Source: Pseudanabaena sp. | GTDB lineage: Bacteria; Cyanobacteriota; Cyanobacteriia; Pseudanabaenales; Pseudanabaenaceae | Assembly: GCA_003249015.1 (NCBI GenBank) | Contig: QBLS01000008.1 | Coordinates: forward strand, 1 to 64,000 | DNA: 64,000 nucleotides | Direction: 5' to 3' | Part shown: positions 52,669 through 62,030 of the stretch, piece after piece | Position numbering within the stretch: the stretch's first letter is position 1 | Layout of the letters: each line of letters begins with the position of its first letter | Position numbers and translations under genes: made by a program | Notes under the pieces: model-generated | What the model was told of the DNA's origin: nothing | The model's database searches: none | What the model saw: the letters and a program-made list of their open reading frames with translations, nothing else

Positions 52669-54927
52669 TTAGGCTTCGCCTGTGTATTTCAAGACTACTA
52701 CTGACAGCGGAGGCGCAGTCACATCAAGGGAGTAGGGCTTGCCGTGTGTACCGTAGTCGTCAGCATACTTGCCACCCAGATTACCAACACCACTACCGCC
52801 ATAAATTGGTGCATCACTATTGAGAACCTCTTTATAGAAACCCTTTTCAGGAACACCAACCCGATAGTTGTGATGCACAACAGGTGTGAAGTTACAGACC
52901 ACTAAAGCAAACTCTCCATCAATACCTTTCCGTAAAAAAGAAATCACTGAGTTCTGTGTGTCGTTACATTCAATCCATTCAAACCCGTCTTGGGTAAAGT
53001 CTTGCGTATAGAGTTCAGGCAGCGATCGCAATAGCTTGTTGAGGTCACTAATATACTTCTGAAGGTTTTTGTGGTTAGGGTACTGCAACAGATGCCATTC
53101 TAGATCTCCCCACACATTCCACTCTGCCCATTGACCAATCTCCATGCCCATAAACATGGTTTTCTTGCCAGGGTGAGTGAACATATAGCCATAGAGACAG
53201 CGCAGGTTTGCAAACTTCTGCCACTCATCCCCAGGCATCTTCCCAATCATCGGACTCTTGCCATGGACGACTTCATCATGGGAGAGAGCAAGCATGAAGT
53301 TCTCACTGAAGGCGTACCAAATACTAAAGGTGAGATAGTTGTTGTTATGTCCACGGAAATAGGGATCTAACTTGAAGTAGTCCAGCATATCGTGCATCCA
53401 GCCCATATTCCATTTCAGGTTAAAGCCTAAGCCTCCTGAATAAGCGGGCCAAGTCACCATCGGCCAAGAAGTTGACTCTTCGGCGATCGAAAGCGCCCCA
53501 GGGTAATAGGTAAAGAGAATGCTGTGCAGGTGGCGAAATAACTCGATCGCTTCAAGACTTTCGCGACCGCCATATTCATTAGCGAGCCATGTCCCTGCGG
53601 GTCGGTTGTAATCACGATAGATCATCGAAGCGACAGCATCGACCCGAATTCCATCAATGTGATACTTGTCAAACCAAAAGAGAACATTGGCAATCAGGAA
53701 GTTTTTGACTTCACTGCGCTTGTAATTAAAGATTTTCGTTCCCCATTCTTTATGCTCTCCAATTCTGACATCGGCTGGCTCGTATAAGAAAGTACCATCA
53801 AAGAAAGATAATCCATGTCCATCTTTGGGGAAGTGGGCAGGAACCCAATCGACAATAATACCGATGTCATTTTGGTGACATTGATCAATAAAATACATCA
53901 AGTCCTGCGGTGTGCCGTAGCGGGAAGTTGCCGCATAGTAGCCCGTTACTTGATAACCCCATGATCCATCAAAAGGATGCTCCGCCACGGGCATCATTTC
54001 AATGTGGGTATAGCCCATCTCCTTGACATAGGGAATTAAGTCTTCCGCAAGTTCGCGATAGGTGAGAAATCTTGCCCCAGGCTTGAGGTCGGCGGCTGAT
54101 ACGCTCTGATAGCCATCCGCAGGAGGGTTAGCGACAGAGGCGTGCATCCATGAGCCAAGGTGCATTTCATAGACAGATATGGGCTTTTTAAGTGGATCTT
54201 CACTACGGCGCTTTTCTAACCAAGCTTGATCGTTCCACTTGTAAGTACTAAGGTCGGTGACAATTGAAGCAGTCTTAGGGCGCACCTCTTGAAAATAACC
54301 ATAGGGATCGGATTTTTCGTAAATATGTCCTTCAGGACTCTTGATCTCATACTTGTAGACAGTGCCAGTCACTAGCTCAGGGATAAACAAGTCCCAAATC
54401 CCTGTATTGCCCTTACGCATTTGGTGCTTGCGTCCATCCCAGCTATTGAAGTCACCGATCACTGATACATTACGCGCATTGGGAGCCCAGACTGCAAAAT
54501 AAACACCGCTTATACCATCAATTTCAGTGAGGTGAGCACCCATCTTTTCGTAAATCTGATAGTGCGTGCCTTCACCAAATAAATAACTATCAAACTCGGT
54601 TAGCAATGGAGACTTGAAATAATAGGGATCATGGATGAGGCGATCGCTATCTCCAGATTTAACTTTGAACTGATAGCTGAACAGGTGCGGCGAGTCAGTA
54701 ATTATACATTCAAAAAAGTGGGCATGATGTACTGAATGCATCGGATATTCTTTGTGCTGATCAGGTGTAACTACGGATACAGCCTGTGCGTCGGGTAGAT
54801 AAGCTCTCACCACCCATACCGACTTACCATCTTGCTCAATTTCATGGGGACCAAGGACTGTAAAAGGGTCGTGGTGTTGATTCCACACAATGCGATCAAT
54901 TTGCTCGGTGGGTAGGGTTGGGATCAT
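52669..54927 (-). CDS. glgB: 1,4-alpha-glucan branching enzyme
   Basis: 752 residues from ATG 54927 (MIPTLPTEQIDRIVWNQ); an upstream ATG at 54948 adds 7 residues. Two N-terminal beta modules (HHDPFTVLGPHE and VYFAVWAPNARNVSVIGDFNSWDGR) precede a GH13 barrel with YTHIEMMPVAEHPFDGSWGYQ, the nucleophile Asp in IDGIRVDAVASMIY, the acid Glu in SIAEESTSWP and the ALSHDEVVHGK motif. It makes alpha-1,6 branches in glycogen, the cytosolic carbon store. Other glg genes are not adjacent. Confidence 0.97.
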   Translation of the reverse strand: MIPTLPTEQIDRIVWNQHHDPFTVLGPHEIEQDGKSVWVVRAYLPDAQAVSVVTPDQHKEYPMHSVHHAHFFECIITDSPHLFSYQFKVKSGDSDRLIHDPYYFKSPLLTEFDSYLFGEGTHYQIYEKMGAHLTEIDGISGVYFAVWAPNARNVSVIGDFNSWDGRKHQMRKGNTGIWDLFIPELVTGTVYKYEIKSPEGHIYEKSDPYGYFQEVRPKTASIVTDLSTYKWNDQAWLEKRRSEDPLKKPISVYEMHLGSWMHASVANPPADGYQSVSAADLKPGARFLTYRELAEDLIPYVKEMGYTHIEMMPVAEHPFDGSWGYQVTGYYAATSRYGTPQDLMYFIDQCHQNDIGIIVDWVPAHFPKDGHGLSFFDGTFLYEPADVRIGEHKEWGTKIFNYKRSEVKNFLIANVLFWFDKYHIDGIRVDAVASMIYRDYNRPAGTWLANEYGGRESLEAIELFRHLHSILFTYYPGALSIAEESTSWPMVTWPAYSGGLGFNLKWNMGWMHDMLDYFKLDPYFRGHNNNYLTFSIWYAFSENFMLALSHDEVVHGKSPMIGKMPGDEWQKFANLRCLYGYMFTHPGKKTMFMGMEIGQWAEWNVWGDLEWHLLQYPNHKNLQKYISDLNKLLRSLPELYTQDFTQDGFEWIECNDTQNSVISFLRKGIDGEFALVVCNFTPVVHHNYRVGVPEKGFYKEVLNSDAPIYGGSGVGNLGGKYADDYGTHGKPYSLDVTAPPLSVVVLKYTGEA

Positions 54928-55026
54928 ATCTCTGTAAAATAAATACACATAATTAAATTACTGCATATTATTCACCAAATTACGGGGTGTAACTTAAACT
55001 AAAGACTAATGTGGGATTTATCGTAA

Positions 55027-55100
55027 CAAAGAGGGATAGCACATAATGCTATCCCTCTTTGTAGAAGCGAGTGGTAGAGCGAAGCGCCACTACTTGCTTC
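55027..55100. terminator. Hairpins between CHRD gene and glgB
   Basis: 55027-55058: caaagagggatagca-cataa-tgctatccctctttg. 55060-55100: gaagcgagtggtagagcgaagcgccactacttgcttc. They would end the CHRD transcript upstream of glgB. Confidence 0.75.
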
Positions 55101-55107
55101 TGGCAAG

Positions 55108-55731
55108 TTAAGCCTTTAGTACTCCTCTTAGCTCACCTGCGCGAAAACTCTTGGTGTGAATATCAACATACAAGCCACCAGTATTTAGGGCTTCAATTTG
55201 TTCATCGGTTAGTGTGTACTCTCCTCTGAGGTTGCCACTCAGACCATCATCGCTAAGCGTAACTTGCAAAGCATACTGGAAAGGTCCATTCTGCTGTGAT
55301 GAACCACGATGAATATGCACCCCCGAAGTAATATTTGGGTTAGCTGGAACGGCTGGATCAGATGCGTAGTCACGGAGAGTGCTACTCAAAGCGCGAAAAC
55401 CGCCACGGACGATTAGGCGATTGCCATTGAGGGCAGCTCCAACCGCTCCCGATGCGCTCGAAGATGCAGGATTAGGAAAAACGTTATCACCCAACAAAAT
55501 CGCCGAATATGTTTTTAGCTGAAAGATCTTACTAGAAGTAGATGATTCATCTTGAGCAATTAGCTCAGCCTCAGCTAGATTTTGATAGTTAATTACATCA
55601 ATTTGATTTGACGGAAAGTTCTGATTCAAGGCTTGAGAAGGATTGGCTACGCTAATTGCAAACAGACAAGTAGCAATACCTAGCGCTATTCCTACTAGAA
55701 GCTTCTGATATTTTTTGATGTATTCAGTCAT
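55108..55731 (-). CDS. Exported CHRD-domain protein
   Basis: 207 residues from ATG 55731. Signal peptide (LLVGIALGIATCLFAISVANPSQA, probable cleavage near residue 34). The CHRD domain occupies about 72-205: YSAILLGDNVFPNPASSSASGAV, SGVHIHRGSSQQNGPFQYALQV and LYVDIHTKSFRAGELRGVL. CHRD domains were named from chordin; their function in bacteria is not established. Likely periplasmic or lumenal. Confidence 0.88.
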   Translation of the reverse strand: MTEYIKKYQKLLVGIALGIATCLFAISVANPSQALNQNFPSNQIDVINYQNLAEAELIAQDESSTSSKIFQLKTYSAILLGDNVFPNPASSSASGAVGAALNGNRLIVRGGFRALSSTLRDYASDPAVPANPNITSGVHIHRGSSQQNGPFQYALQVTLSDDGLSGNLRGEYTLTDEQIEALNTGGLYVDIHTKSFRAGELRGVLKA

Positions 55732-56378
55732 AGTAATTCGTTCTAAGTAAAAATTTGTTTAGAAGCTACACAGCGATTTCCAATCAAGCTTGGTATAGAG
55801 GCTTATTCCCTTGCCGAAGACAACGAAACAAACCAGTACTTCAATGGACTGGTAAAAGCTATAGAAGTACTTTTTAGTTTTTTAACTATTGCTAGCGCTA
55901 GTTATAAAAATGTATTTCTTCTCAACAGAGTATACGCATATTATTCAATGTTTAGATTTATTTTGGTAAATTCATACTTTCTGTGTAGTGAATAGTACTA
56001 ATTCACGAAGGTGTGACAACACTTTTGTGAATTGGTGTAGCAAAAAAAGTTTTGCTTTGGAAATAAAGTCAGAAGGCGAGTGGCGGCGCGTAGCGCCGCC
56101 ACTCACTTCTTGGGTTTTGATTTGTACTAACGAACTCTTGCTTTGCTATATAAGCAACAAATCGCTTGACAAAGGAGCTAAGAAATTTCAAGCCACCACC
56201 AAATGAAAGCAAAAACTGCTTCATGAATACTGGGAAACAGGCTAACTAAATTGAGAAAATATCTAACAGTATCAGTGCTTTAAGAGGCTCTGTAGCATTT
56301 ATTAAGTCTAGTGAAGTAAAGGTTTGTTTCCCTGCCAAAGGCGGGGAAACAAACCTTTGTACCATCACTGTGCGGGGA
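55732..56378. other. 647-bp spacer with family D and C repeats
   Basis: No convincing gene. Family D repeat about 55998-56035; family C element 56036-56150 ending cttgctttgctata; hairpin 56315-56360 (aaaggtttgtttccc...gggaaacaaaccttt), which may terminate the DUF928 gene. Confidence 0.6.
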
Positions 56379-57266
56379 TTACTTATCTGCTAAATTAAGC
56401 GGAGTTGATTGCATTTTATTAAGTCTCATGTCAACTGCGTTAAATTTAACTGCACACTTAAGTTTTTGTTGGCGATCAATAATTTCATTAAACATTCGCA
56501 TTCGTTCAGTTAAAGCTTGTTGATCACTAGGATTTTCATCAATCCATTTGGAATAGGCATCCAGTGCATCATACCAGTAAGCATTATCCGCATAAATTCT
56601 CGCTTTAAGCAAATCTGTTGATGCAGAATTTACTTGCTCGATTACTGATTGATTATTTTCTCGCTTTATAGTCTTTCTTTCATCTATTTGGCTACCAGGA
56701 CTACTGATATTGCCATCTGTATAGCGAATCTGCCAAGAGTAAATTTTACCTACATCAATCAAAGGAGCGTTAGAAGGCAAAGTTAATTTATAAAGTGAAC
56801 CCTTTTGGTTAACCTGTAAGGCTCGTGATCTAACTTTAAAAATTGGTTGAGCTTTTCTATCAAAGCCATCTCTCAGGATAAAATCTACATTAAATTCTTT
56901 TGGTTTGGGTCTAGTTTTTGAATAATTATTTTTTCCCGACTTGTGTTCAATATACCAATAAAAAGTTGGACGAGCTGTGAGCGTTCTGCCACCATCATCT
57001 GGAGCTAGAAGGTTAACTGCTATTAAGTTATTCAAATCTCCACATCTTGTTCTAATCTGTGAAAATTGAGGTTTGATACCTAAGCCATAAAAACTGCTGT
57101 TTTTTGACTGCACTGCCATAGGCGAGCACCAACCGATTCCACTTAAGAAAATTAAAAGAGAAATCAATTTAGGATAAATATAGTGATTTTTAAACAAGCG
57201 ATGTGTAGAAGATTGCTTGAAAATCACTATATTCAGAGATTGGTTAAACAAAAGTTTTATTAACAT
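56379..57266 (-). CDS. DUF928 protein
   Basis: 295 residues from ATG 57266. A basic N-terminus and one hydrophobic helix (PKLISLLIFLSGIGWCSPMA) suggest export. The DUF928 pattern is visible: RTRCGDLNNLIAVNLLAPDDGGRTLTARPTFYWYIE and LIDVGKIYSWQIRYTDGN. Members have C-terminal helical segments like the one here (WYDALDAYSKWIDENPSD). Function unknown. A possible earlier role with a CHASE2/TPR sensor gene, its common neighbour in other cyanobacteria, cannot be tested here. Confidence 0.8.
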   Translation of the reverse strand: MLIKLLFNQSLNIVIFKQSSTHRLFKNHYIYPKLISLLIFLSGIGWCSPMAVQSKNSSFYGLGIKPQFSQIRTRCGDLNNLIAVNLLAPDDGGRTLTARPTFYWYIEHKSGKNNYSKTRPKPKEFNVDFILRDGFDRKAQPIFKVRSRALQVNQKGSLYKLTLPSNAPLIDVGKIYSWQIRYTDGNISSPGSQIDERKTIKRENNQSVIEQVNSASTDLLKARIYADNAYWYDALDAYSKWIDENPSDQQALTERMRMFNEIIDRQQKLKCAVKFNAVDMRLNKMQSTPLNLADK

Positions 57267-57410
57267 AGCCTCAGTACATAAAAGTTTATTTACACTAATA
57301 AGCGGACGGCGCAGCTTTTTAGGTTTAGTTTTTAACTATGCTGAGCTACTCAATTAATATTCTATCAAGCTAAAAGAGACTAGAAGTATAAGTCTTCACT
57401 ATGAATTAAT

Positions 57411-57593
57411 ACAAATTAAGAAATGGCATAGCCATTTCTTAATTTGTATTAAGTAGCTCACCATAATTAAAACCCTAAAACCAGAAGCTGTACCGCCTGC
57501 ATAGCGGGCGGTACAGCTTTCTAGGTTTTTAGTTTACTTATGCCTAGCTACTTAATTTATGAAAGTATGACAACACTTTTGTGGACTAGTATA
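57411..57593. repeat. Family E hairpin, family A element, family D repeat in a row
   Basis: 57411-57447: acaaattaagaaatggc-ata-gccatttcttaatttgt. 57450-57554: family A, TAAGTAGCTCACCATAATT to TTACTTATGCCTAGCTACTTA with core gctgtaccgcctgc...gcgggcggtacagc. 57557-57593: family D fragment. The 400-bp spacer 57267-57666 holds nothing else I can name. Confidence 0.8.
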
Positions 57594-57666
57594 AGGAACT
57601 CATAGGGCTAAAATATTAATTACAGCCTGTTTGCTGGAGGTGTAGTGTATATCCTTCCTAAACAGG

Positions 57667-59115
57667 GTGGACAGCAGATTGATACGGTTGCAGGGAGGCA
57701 AAAGGCTTGTGCCAGAAGTACATCAGAGTGGCGAAATAATCCGATCGCGCTATCAGATCACGGATATTTTGGGTGAAGGTGGCATTGGCATTACTTACGC
57801 GGCAAACGACTTGACTAATAATCAGGCGATCGCCTTAAAAGCCTTGTCATTTCGGCAGGTCAAGGATTGGAAAGTTTTAGACTTGTTTGAGCGGGAAGCT
57901 AAGGTTTTATCGCAATTAAATCATCCTGCGATCGCTAGTTATTTGGATTACTTCCAAGTTGATACTGAGGAAGATCGGCGCTTTTATATTGTGCAGGAAC
58001 TAGTGGAGGGGCGATCGCTAGCAAGGGCAATCGCGGAGGGATGGCATGGAAATGAAGCTGATATTCGGGCGATCGCCAGTCAAGTTCTAGAGATTTTGAT
58101 CTATCTCCACGAACTGAAGCCACCGATAATTCATCGCGATATCAAGCCGCAAAACTTGATTATGCAATCTGATGGCAAGATTATATTGGTGGACTTTGGC
58201 GCGGTTCAGGATACCTATCGAGATACACAGATCGGTGGTAGTACGGTGGTGGGAACCTATGGCTATATGCCTCCAGAGCAATATCGAGGAAAGGCTGTCC
58301 CTGCGACTGATTTGTATGGACTGGGGGCAACTTTATTATTTTTGTTAACGGGGCGATCGCCTGCGGAGTTACCAGAAGTTAAGCTCAAGATCAGTTTTCG
58401 TAAGTCTGTGAGTATTTCTGACCACTTTGCTAATTGGCTTGATCGGATGATTGAGCCTGCCCTAGAAGATCGTTTTAGCAATGCGAGGCAAGCCCTGAGA
58501 TCCTTACAAAATGAAGTCATCCCAGAAATTAGACATAGTGATGCTGATATTCATCATTTGATCAACTCTAAAAGCGATCGCCTGAGAGAAGATTTTCGCT
58601 ATTCGACTAGGCCCCTCGGTAGCCGCATTGAAATCAGAAAAAGCGATGAGTTCTTGGAGATTTACATTCCGCCTACGGGGTGGAATGGTGATGGAATTAG
58701 TATCTTGCTGTTTGCTTTATTTTGGGATGGATTCTTGATTGTCTGGACTTCTCTAGCTCTGAAGGCTGGCTTATTTGCCCTGTTTTCAATTCCTTTTTGG
58801 ATTGTGGGTGTGGGCATGACCTATGTGGGTTTGCTGACCGTATATGGCAAGGTCAACATATCAATTAATAGTCGGAACTTTAAGATTAATTGGGATGTAC
58901 TAGGTATCAGAAGATTAGTAAAAGGCAAAACAGAAGATCTGAGATTTGCAGAACTAAAAAGCTCCCATGAGGTGAATAATCAACCGATTACGGAACTATG
59001 CCTCTATCAAGGAATTTATTCCCATAAGTTTGGGTCTGGATTGAGCCGTTTGGAAAAAGATTGGCTACTTCAAGAAATTAATGATTTTCTGAGACTATGG
59101 CGATCGCGTTCTTAA
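57667..59115 (+). CDS. Serine/threonine protein kinase, membrane-anchored
   Basis: 482 residues from GTG 57667. Kinase domain about 28-285: glycine loop ILGEGGIGITYAAND, Lys in IALKALSF, catalytic loop IIHRDIKPQNLIM, DFG in LVDFGAVQ, and YMPPEQYRG. After about 340 come two transmembrane helices (ISILLFALFWDGFLIVWTSLALKAG and FSIPFWIVGVGMTYVGLL) and a small cytosolic beta domain. The order kinase-membrane hairpin-beta domain recurs in cyanobacterial kinases. Target unknown. Confidence 0.92.
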   Translation: MDSRLIRLQGGKRLVPEVHQSGEIIRSRYQITDILGEGGIGITYAANDLTNNQAIALKALSFRQVKDWKVLDLFEREAKVLSQLNHPAIASYLDYFQVDTEEDRRFYIVQELVEGRSLARAIAEGWHGNEADIRAIASQVLEILIYLHELKPPIIHRDIKPQNLIMQSDGKIILVDFGAVQDTYRDTQIGGSTVVGTYGYMPPEQYRGKAVPATDLYGLGATLLFLLTGRSPAELPEVKLKISFRKSVSISDHFANWLDRMIEPALEDRFSNARQALRSLQNEVIPEIRHSDADIHHLINSKSDRLREDFRYSTRPLGSRIEIRKSDEFLEIYIPPTGWNGDGISILLFALFWDGFLIVWTSLALKAGLFALFSIPFWIVGVGMTYVGLLTVYGKVNISINSRNFKINWDVLGIRRLVKGKTEDLRFAELKSSHEVNNQPITELCLYQGIYSHKFGSGLSRLEKDWLLQEINDFLRLWRSRS

Positions 59116-59118
59116 TAA

Positions 59119-59486
59119 ACAAAAGCCCAGAGATTTTTCGTTCACATTATGTGAACGAAAAATCTCTGGGCTTTAGAAACTATAGCTGTTTCAAATAAGA
59201 TTTAGGGCTTCGACGCTTCGACAATCTCAGTGCATCGCTTCGCTCAGCCAACGTATACTATTGGCTGAGCGAAGTCGAAGCCTCTTCTAAATATTTAAAA
59301 TTGCTACATTTTATAACTATATCCATTCTTGTTAGGACATGAAACCCAGAAGACGAATGGCGGCGCGAAGCGCCGCCATTCGCTTCTTGGATTTTAATTT
59401 TGTCTTAATACAAGTGACTACAGCTCTACTACCTTCCCACAAAAAAACAGTGGTGCGGCGCAAAGCGCCGCACCACTGTTTTTTTT
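59119..59486. repeat. Four repeats between kinase and ycf23-like gene (387-bp spacer)
   Basis: 59119-59175: perfect palindrome aaagcccagagatttttcgt / acgaaaaatctctgggcttt (kinase terminator). 59235-59280: family F. 59312-59426: family B copy 3. 59441-59486: hairpin caaaaaaacagtggtgcggcg / cgccgcaccactgttttttt (terminator of the minus-strand gene). Confidence 0.8.
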
Positions 59487-59502
59487 GAATTGGTTTTAAC
59501 GA

Positions 59503-60255
59503 TTACACAATTGCTTGATTAGCAACATTGCTATCAATTGACTCTCTGAGAGCGCGAACGGTGGCAATCATCGAAACTACATCATTCAATTGGTTAACTG
59601 CTGAGCCAACACCAACACCAGCAGCACCTGCCGCGATCGCCATTGGAGCGGTGATATTGCTCAAGCCAGATGCACAAAGAACTGGGATGGAAACGGCGCG
59701 ACTGATGGCATGGGCTGCTGCAAGGGTTGGGGAAGCTTTTTCGATCGCACCAAGGACACCAGCATGGGTGGGAGCCGAGCTTGTGCCACCTTCAGTTTGA
59801 ATGATGTCCGCACCAATGGCTTCGAGCTTTTCGGCAAGGGTGACTTGCTCATCGAGGGGTAAGGTGTGGGGAACGGTGACGGAGATGGCAGTGTGAGGCA
59901 GTAAAGCTCTAGTTTCTGCGGTCAAGGCAATGATTTCATCGGCAGTAAATTCACGACCTTGAGCATAAAAGCTATCGTAGTTACCGATTTCGACTAGATC
60001 TGCGCCATTGGCAACTGCTTCAGCCAACTTGTGGGCTACAACTGCGGATACACAAATCGGCAAAGAGCAGTTAGCCTTAGCGATCGCAATGAGTTCTGCA
60101 TCAGCAGCGATATCGACAAAGGTTGCCCCACCGCGATCGGCAGCTTGCACGACCATTTTCACGGAGTTGTGGTCAAAATTTTGCAGCCCGCTAATAATTT
60201 TGAGAGCATTGCGACGGCTGAGAGCAGTTACTAAAGAAATAGGTAAACGAGACAT
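59503..60255 (-). CDS. Ycf23/DUF561 family protein
   Basis: 250 residues from ATG 60255. A TIM-barrel-like sequence: RNALKIISGLQNFDHNSVKMVVQAADRGGATFVDIA, VSAVVAHKLAEAVANGADLVEIGNYDSFY, and a phosphate-binding-like end GVGVGSAVNQL. DUF561 includes the plastid-encoded Ycf23, conserved in cyanobacteria and algal plastids, whose function is not established. Monocistronic. Confidence 0.88.
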   Translation of the reverse strand: MSRLPISLVTALSRRNALKIISGLQNFDHNSVKMVVQAADRGGATFVDIAADAELIAIAKANCSLPICVSAVVAHKLAEAVANGADLVEIGNYDSFYAQGREFTADEIIALTAETRALLPHTAISVTVPHTLPLDEQVTLAEKLEAIGADIIQTEGGTSSAPTHAGVLGAIEKASPTLAAAHAISRAVSIPVLCASGLSNITAPMAIAAGAAGVGVGSAVNQLNDVVSMIATVRALRESIDSNVANQAIV

Positions 60256-60641
60256 AAGCTTAATGTATAGATGTACAAATACTTTAGCGCTATTTTACCC
60301 TAGGGTAGTTTTTGCTCTATAGGAATTGAAGAAAAATTTGCAAGTACAGTGTCGCTCTGCGCTTAATCAAAACCCAGAGAGCTTTTCGCCGCTTCCTAAA
60401 AGCTCTCTGGGTTTTGATTAAGCCTCAATAGGCTGTAACGCTCTCAAAAAAAACAGGTTTGAGGTTTTCAATACCTTCGGGACTGAAAACCCTAAACCTG
60501 TTTTTGCAATGAGAATTGCTGATAGCGGTTTGCATTTTGCTGTTGGCAAAATGCAAACCGCTATGGTTGATAATGGGTAAAAGATAGCTAGTTGTAAAAT
60601 CACTAGCTATGTAGAGTCAAAATGCCCCAAAGAACAAGATT
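60256..60641. other. 386-bp spacer with three hairpins
   Basis: 60365-60420: atcaaaacccagagagct / agctctctgggttttgat, similar to the kinase terminator at 59119. 60440-60505: aaaacaggtttgaggttttca / tgaaaaccctaaacctgtttt. 60520-60565: tagcggtttgcattttgc / gcaaaatgcaaaccgcta. Presumably also holds the promoter of the ABC operon; no gene seen. Confidence 0.55.
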
Positions 60642-61994
60642 ATGGTTCAAACTGCCGCAAAAACTAGCTTTGTCAGCTTAGAAGATGTTGGTAAGTCCTA
60701 TTTACAACCAAATGGGCAGACCATCTCCATCATTGAAAATATTAGTTGTCAGTTGCAAGTTGGCGAAATTATCGCTCTATTAGGCCCCTCAGGTTCTGGC
60801 AAATCGACATTGATGAGGATGATTGCGGGATTAATCCCTCCTTCGAGTGGCAAGGTCTTGTACTATAGTCGTCCCTTGATGGGGTTGAATCCTGGGGTGG
60901 CGATCGTGTTTCAAAACTTTGCCCTCTATCCTTGGCTGACCGTTTTAGAAAATGTGGAATTGGGATTAAAAGCTAAGGGAGAACCCAAGGATGCGCGATT
61001 ACAAAAAGCGCTACGGATGATTGATGTAATCGGCTTGGATGGATTTGAGAATGCCTATCCCAAAGAATTGTCAGGGGGAATGCGGCAGCGTGTGGGATTT
61101 GCGAGAGCTTTGGCAGTTGAACCAGAACTGCTCTGTATGGATGAGCCATTTTCAGCTTTGGATGTCTTAACAGCAGAAAACTTGAGATTTGAGCTTCTAG
61201 ATCTTTGGCTGGAAAAGCGAATTCCCACCAAATCAATTTTGATTGTGACCCATGGGATCGAAGAAGCGGTCACTCTTGCCGATCGCGTAATTGTGTTAGG
61301 GCGAAATCCTGGGCGAATCAGGGCGGATCTGGTAATTACTTTGCCTCACTATCGCGATCGCAAAAGTCCTGAATTTCAAGCATTGGTCGATCAAATTTAC
61401 AAGATTTTAACCAATCCTGACTTACCTGATATCTCCACCCTAACTACCACTACTTCCGAACCAAAGCCGCAGCCGAAATACCAATCTCTTCCCCATGTGC
61501 GAATTGGTTCTGTGGCAGGTTTATTAGAACTTCTAGAAGATCGAAAAGAGAAAGATTTATATCGAATTGCTCAAGAGCTACTACTAGAAGTTGATGATAT
61601 TTTACCCATTGTTGATGCAAGTAAATTATTAGAGTTAGTGGTTATTAATGAAGGGGATATCCAACTAGCGGCGATCGGGGAGAAGTTTATTAATAGCAAT
61701 ATTGATGAACGAAAAGCTATTATTCGTGACCTGTTGCAGCAAAATATTCGCCTAGTGCAGCAAATTTGTCAGCTTTTACAAGCCAAACGGAACCGCCGCA
61801 TCTCTGAAGAACTGGTTCTTGACATTTTAGAAAATCACTTCACTAGCAAAGAAGCCCAACGCCAACTGAGAACTGCTATGGATTGGGGACGCTACGCTGA
61901 GTTATTTAGCTATGATGAACCTTCTGGTGAAATATTTATAGAGGAGAATACTGAGCCGATAGCTGATGTAGAGCAGATTAAAGACCAAGTTTAG
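60642..61994 (+). CDS. ABC importer ATPase with C-terminal AAA-associated domain
   Basis: 450 residues from ATG 60642. Residues 8-260 are an ATPase of the nitrate/sulfonate/taurine type: LLGPSGSGKSTLMRMIAG, VFQNFALYPWLTVLENVELGL, ELSGGMRQRVGFARALAV, LCMDEPFSALD. Residues 285-440 form an extra domain of the AAA-associated C-terminal type (GSVAGLLELLEDRKEKDLYRIAQELLLEVDDILPIVDASKLLEL), possibly regulatory. Pairs with the permease 36 nt downstream. No substrate-binding protein is encoded nearby, so the substrate is unknown. Confidence 0.9.
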   Translation: MVQTAAKTSFVSLEDVGKSYLQPNGQTISIIENISCQLQVGEIIALLGPSGSGKSTLMRMIAGLIPPSSGKVLYYSRPLMGLNPGVAIVFQNFALYPWLTVLENVELGLKAKGEPKDARLQKALRMIDVIGLDGFENAYPKELSGGMRQRVGFARALAVEPELLCMDEPFSALDVLTAENLRFELLDLWLEKRIPTKSILIVTHGIEEAVTLADRVIVLGRNPGRIRADLVITLPHYRDRKSPEFQALVDQIYKILTNPDLPDISTLTTTTSEPKPQPKYQSLPHVRIGSVAGLLELLEDRKEKDLYRIAQELLLEVDDILPIVDASKLLELVVINEGDIQLAAIGEKFINSNIDERKAIIRDLLQQNIRLVQQICQLLQAKRNRRISEELVLDILENHFTSKEAQRQLRTAMDWGRYAELFSYDEPSGEIFIEENTEPIADVEQIKDQV

Positions 61995-62030
61995 CAAGAT
62001 TTTCCCAACCTAGCCCCTATTGAACTGTCT

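Noticed and set aside
55988-56206. Plus-strand ORF of 72 codons before the DUF928 gene
   Set aside because: It runs through family D and C palindromes, and its residues are a translation of repeat sequence.
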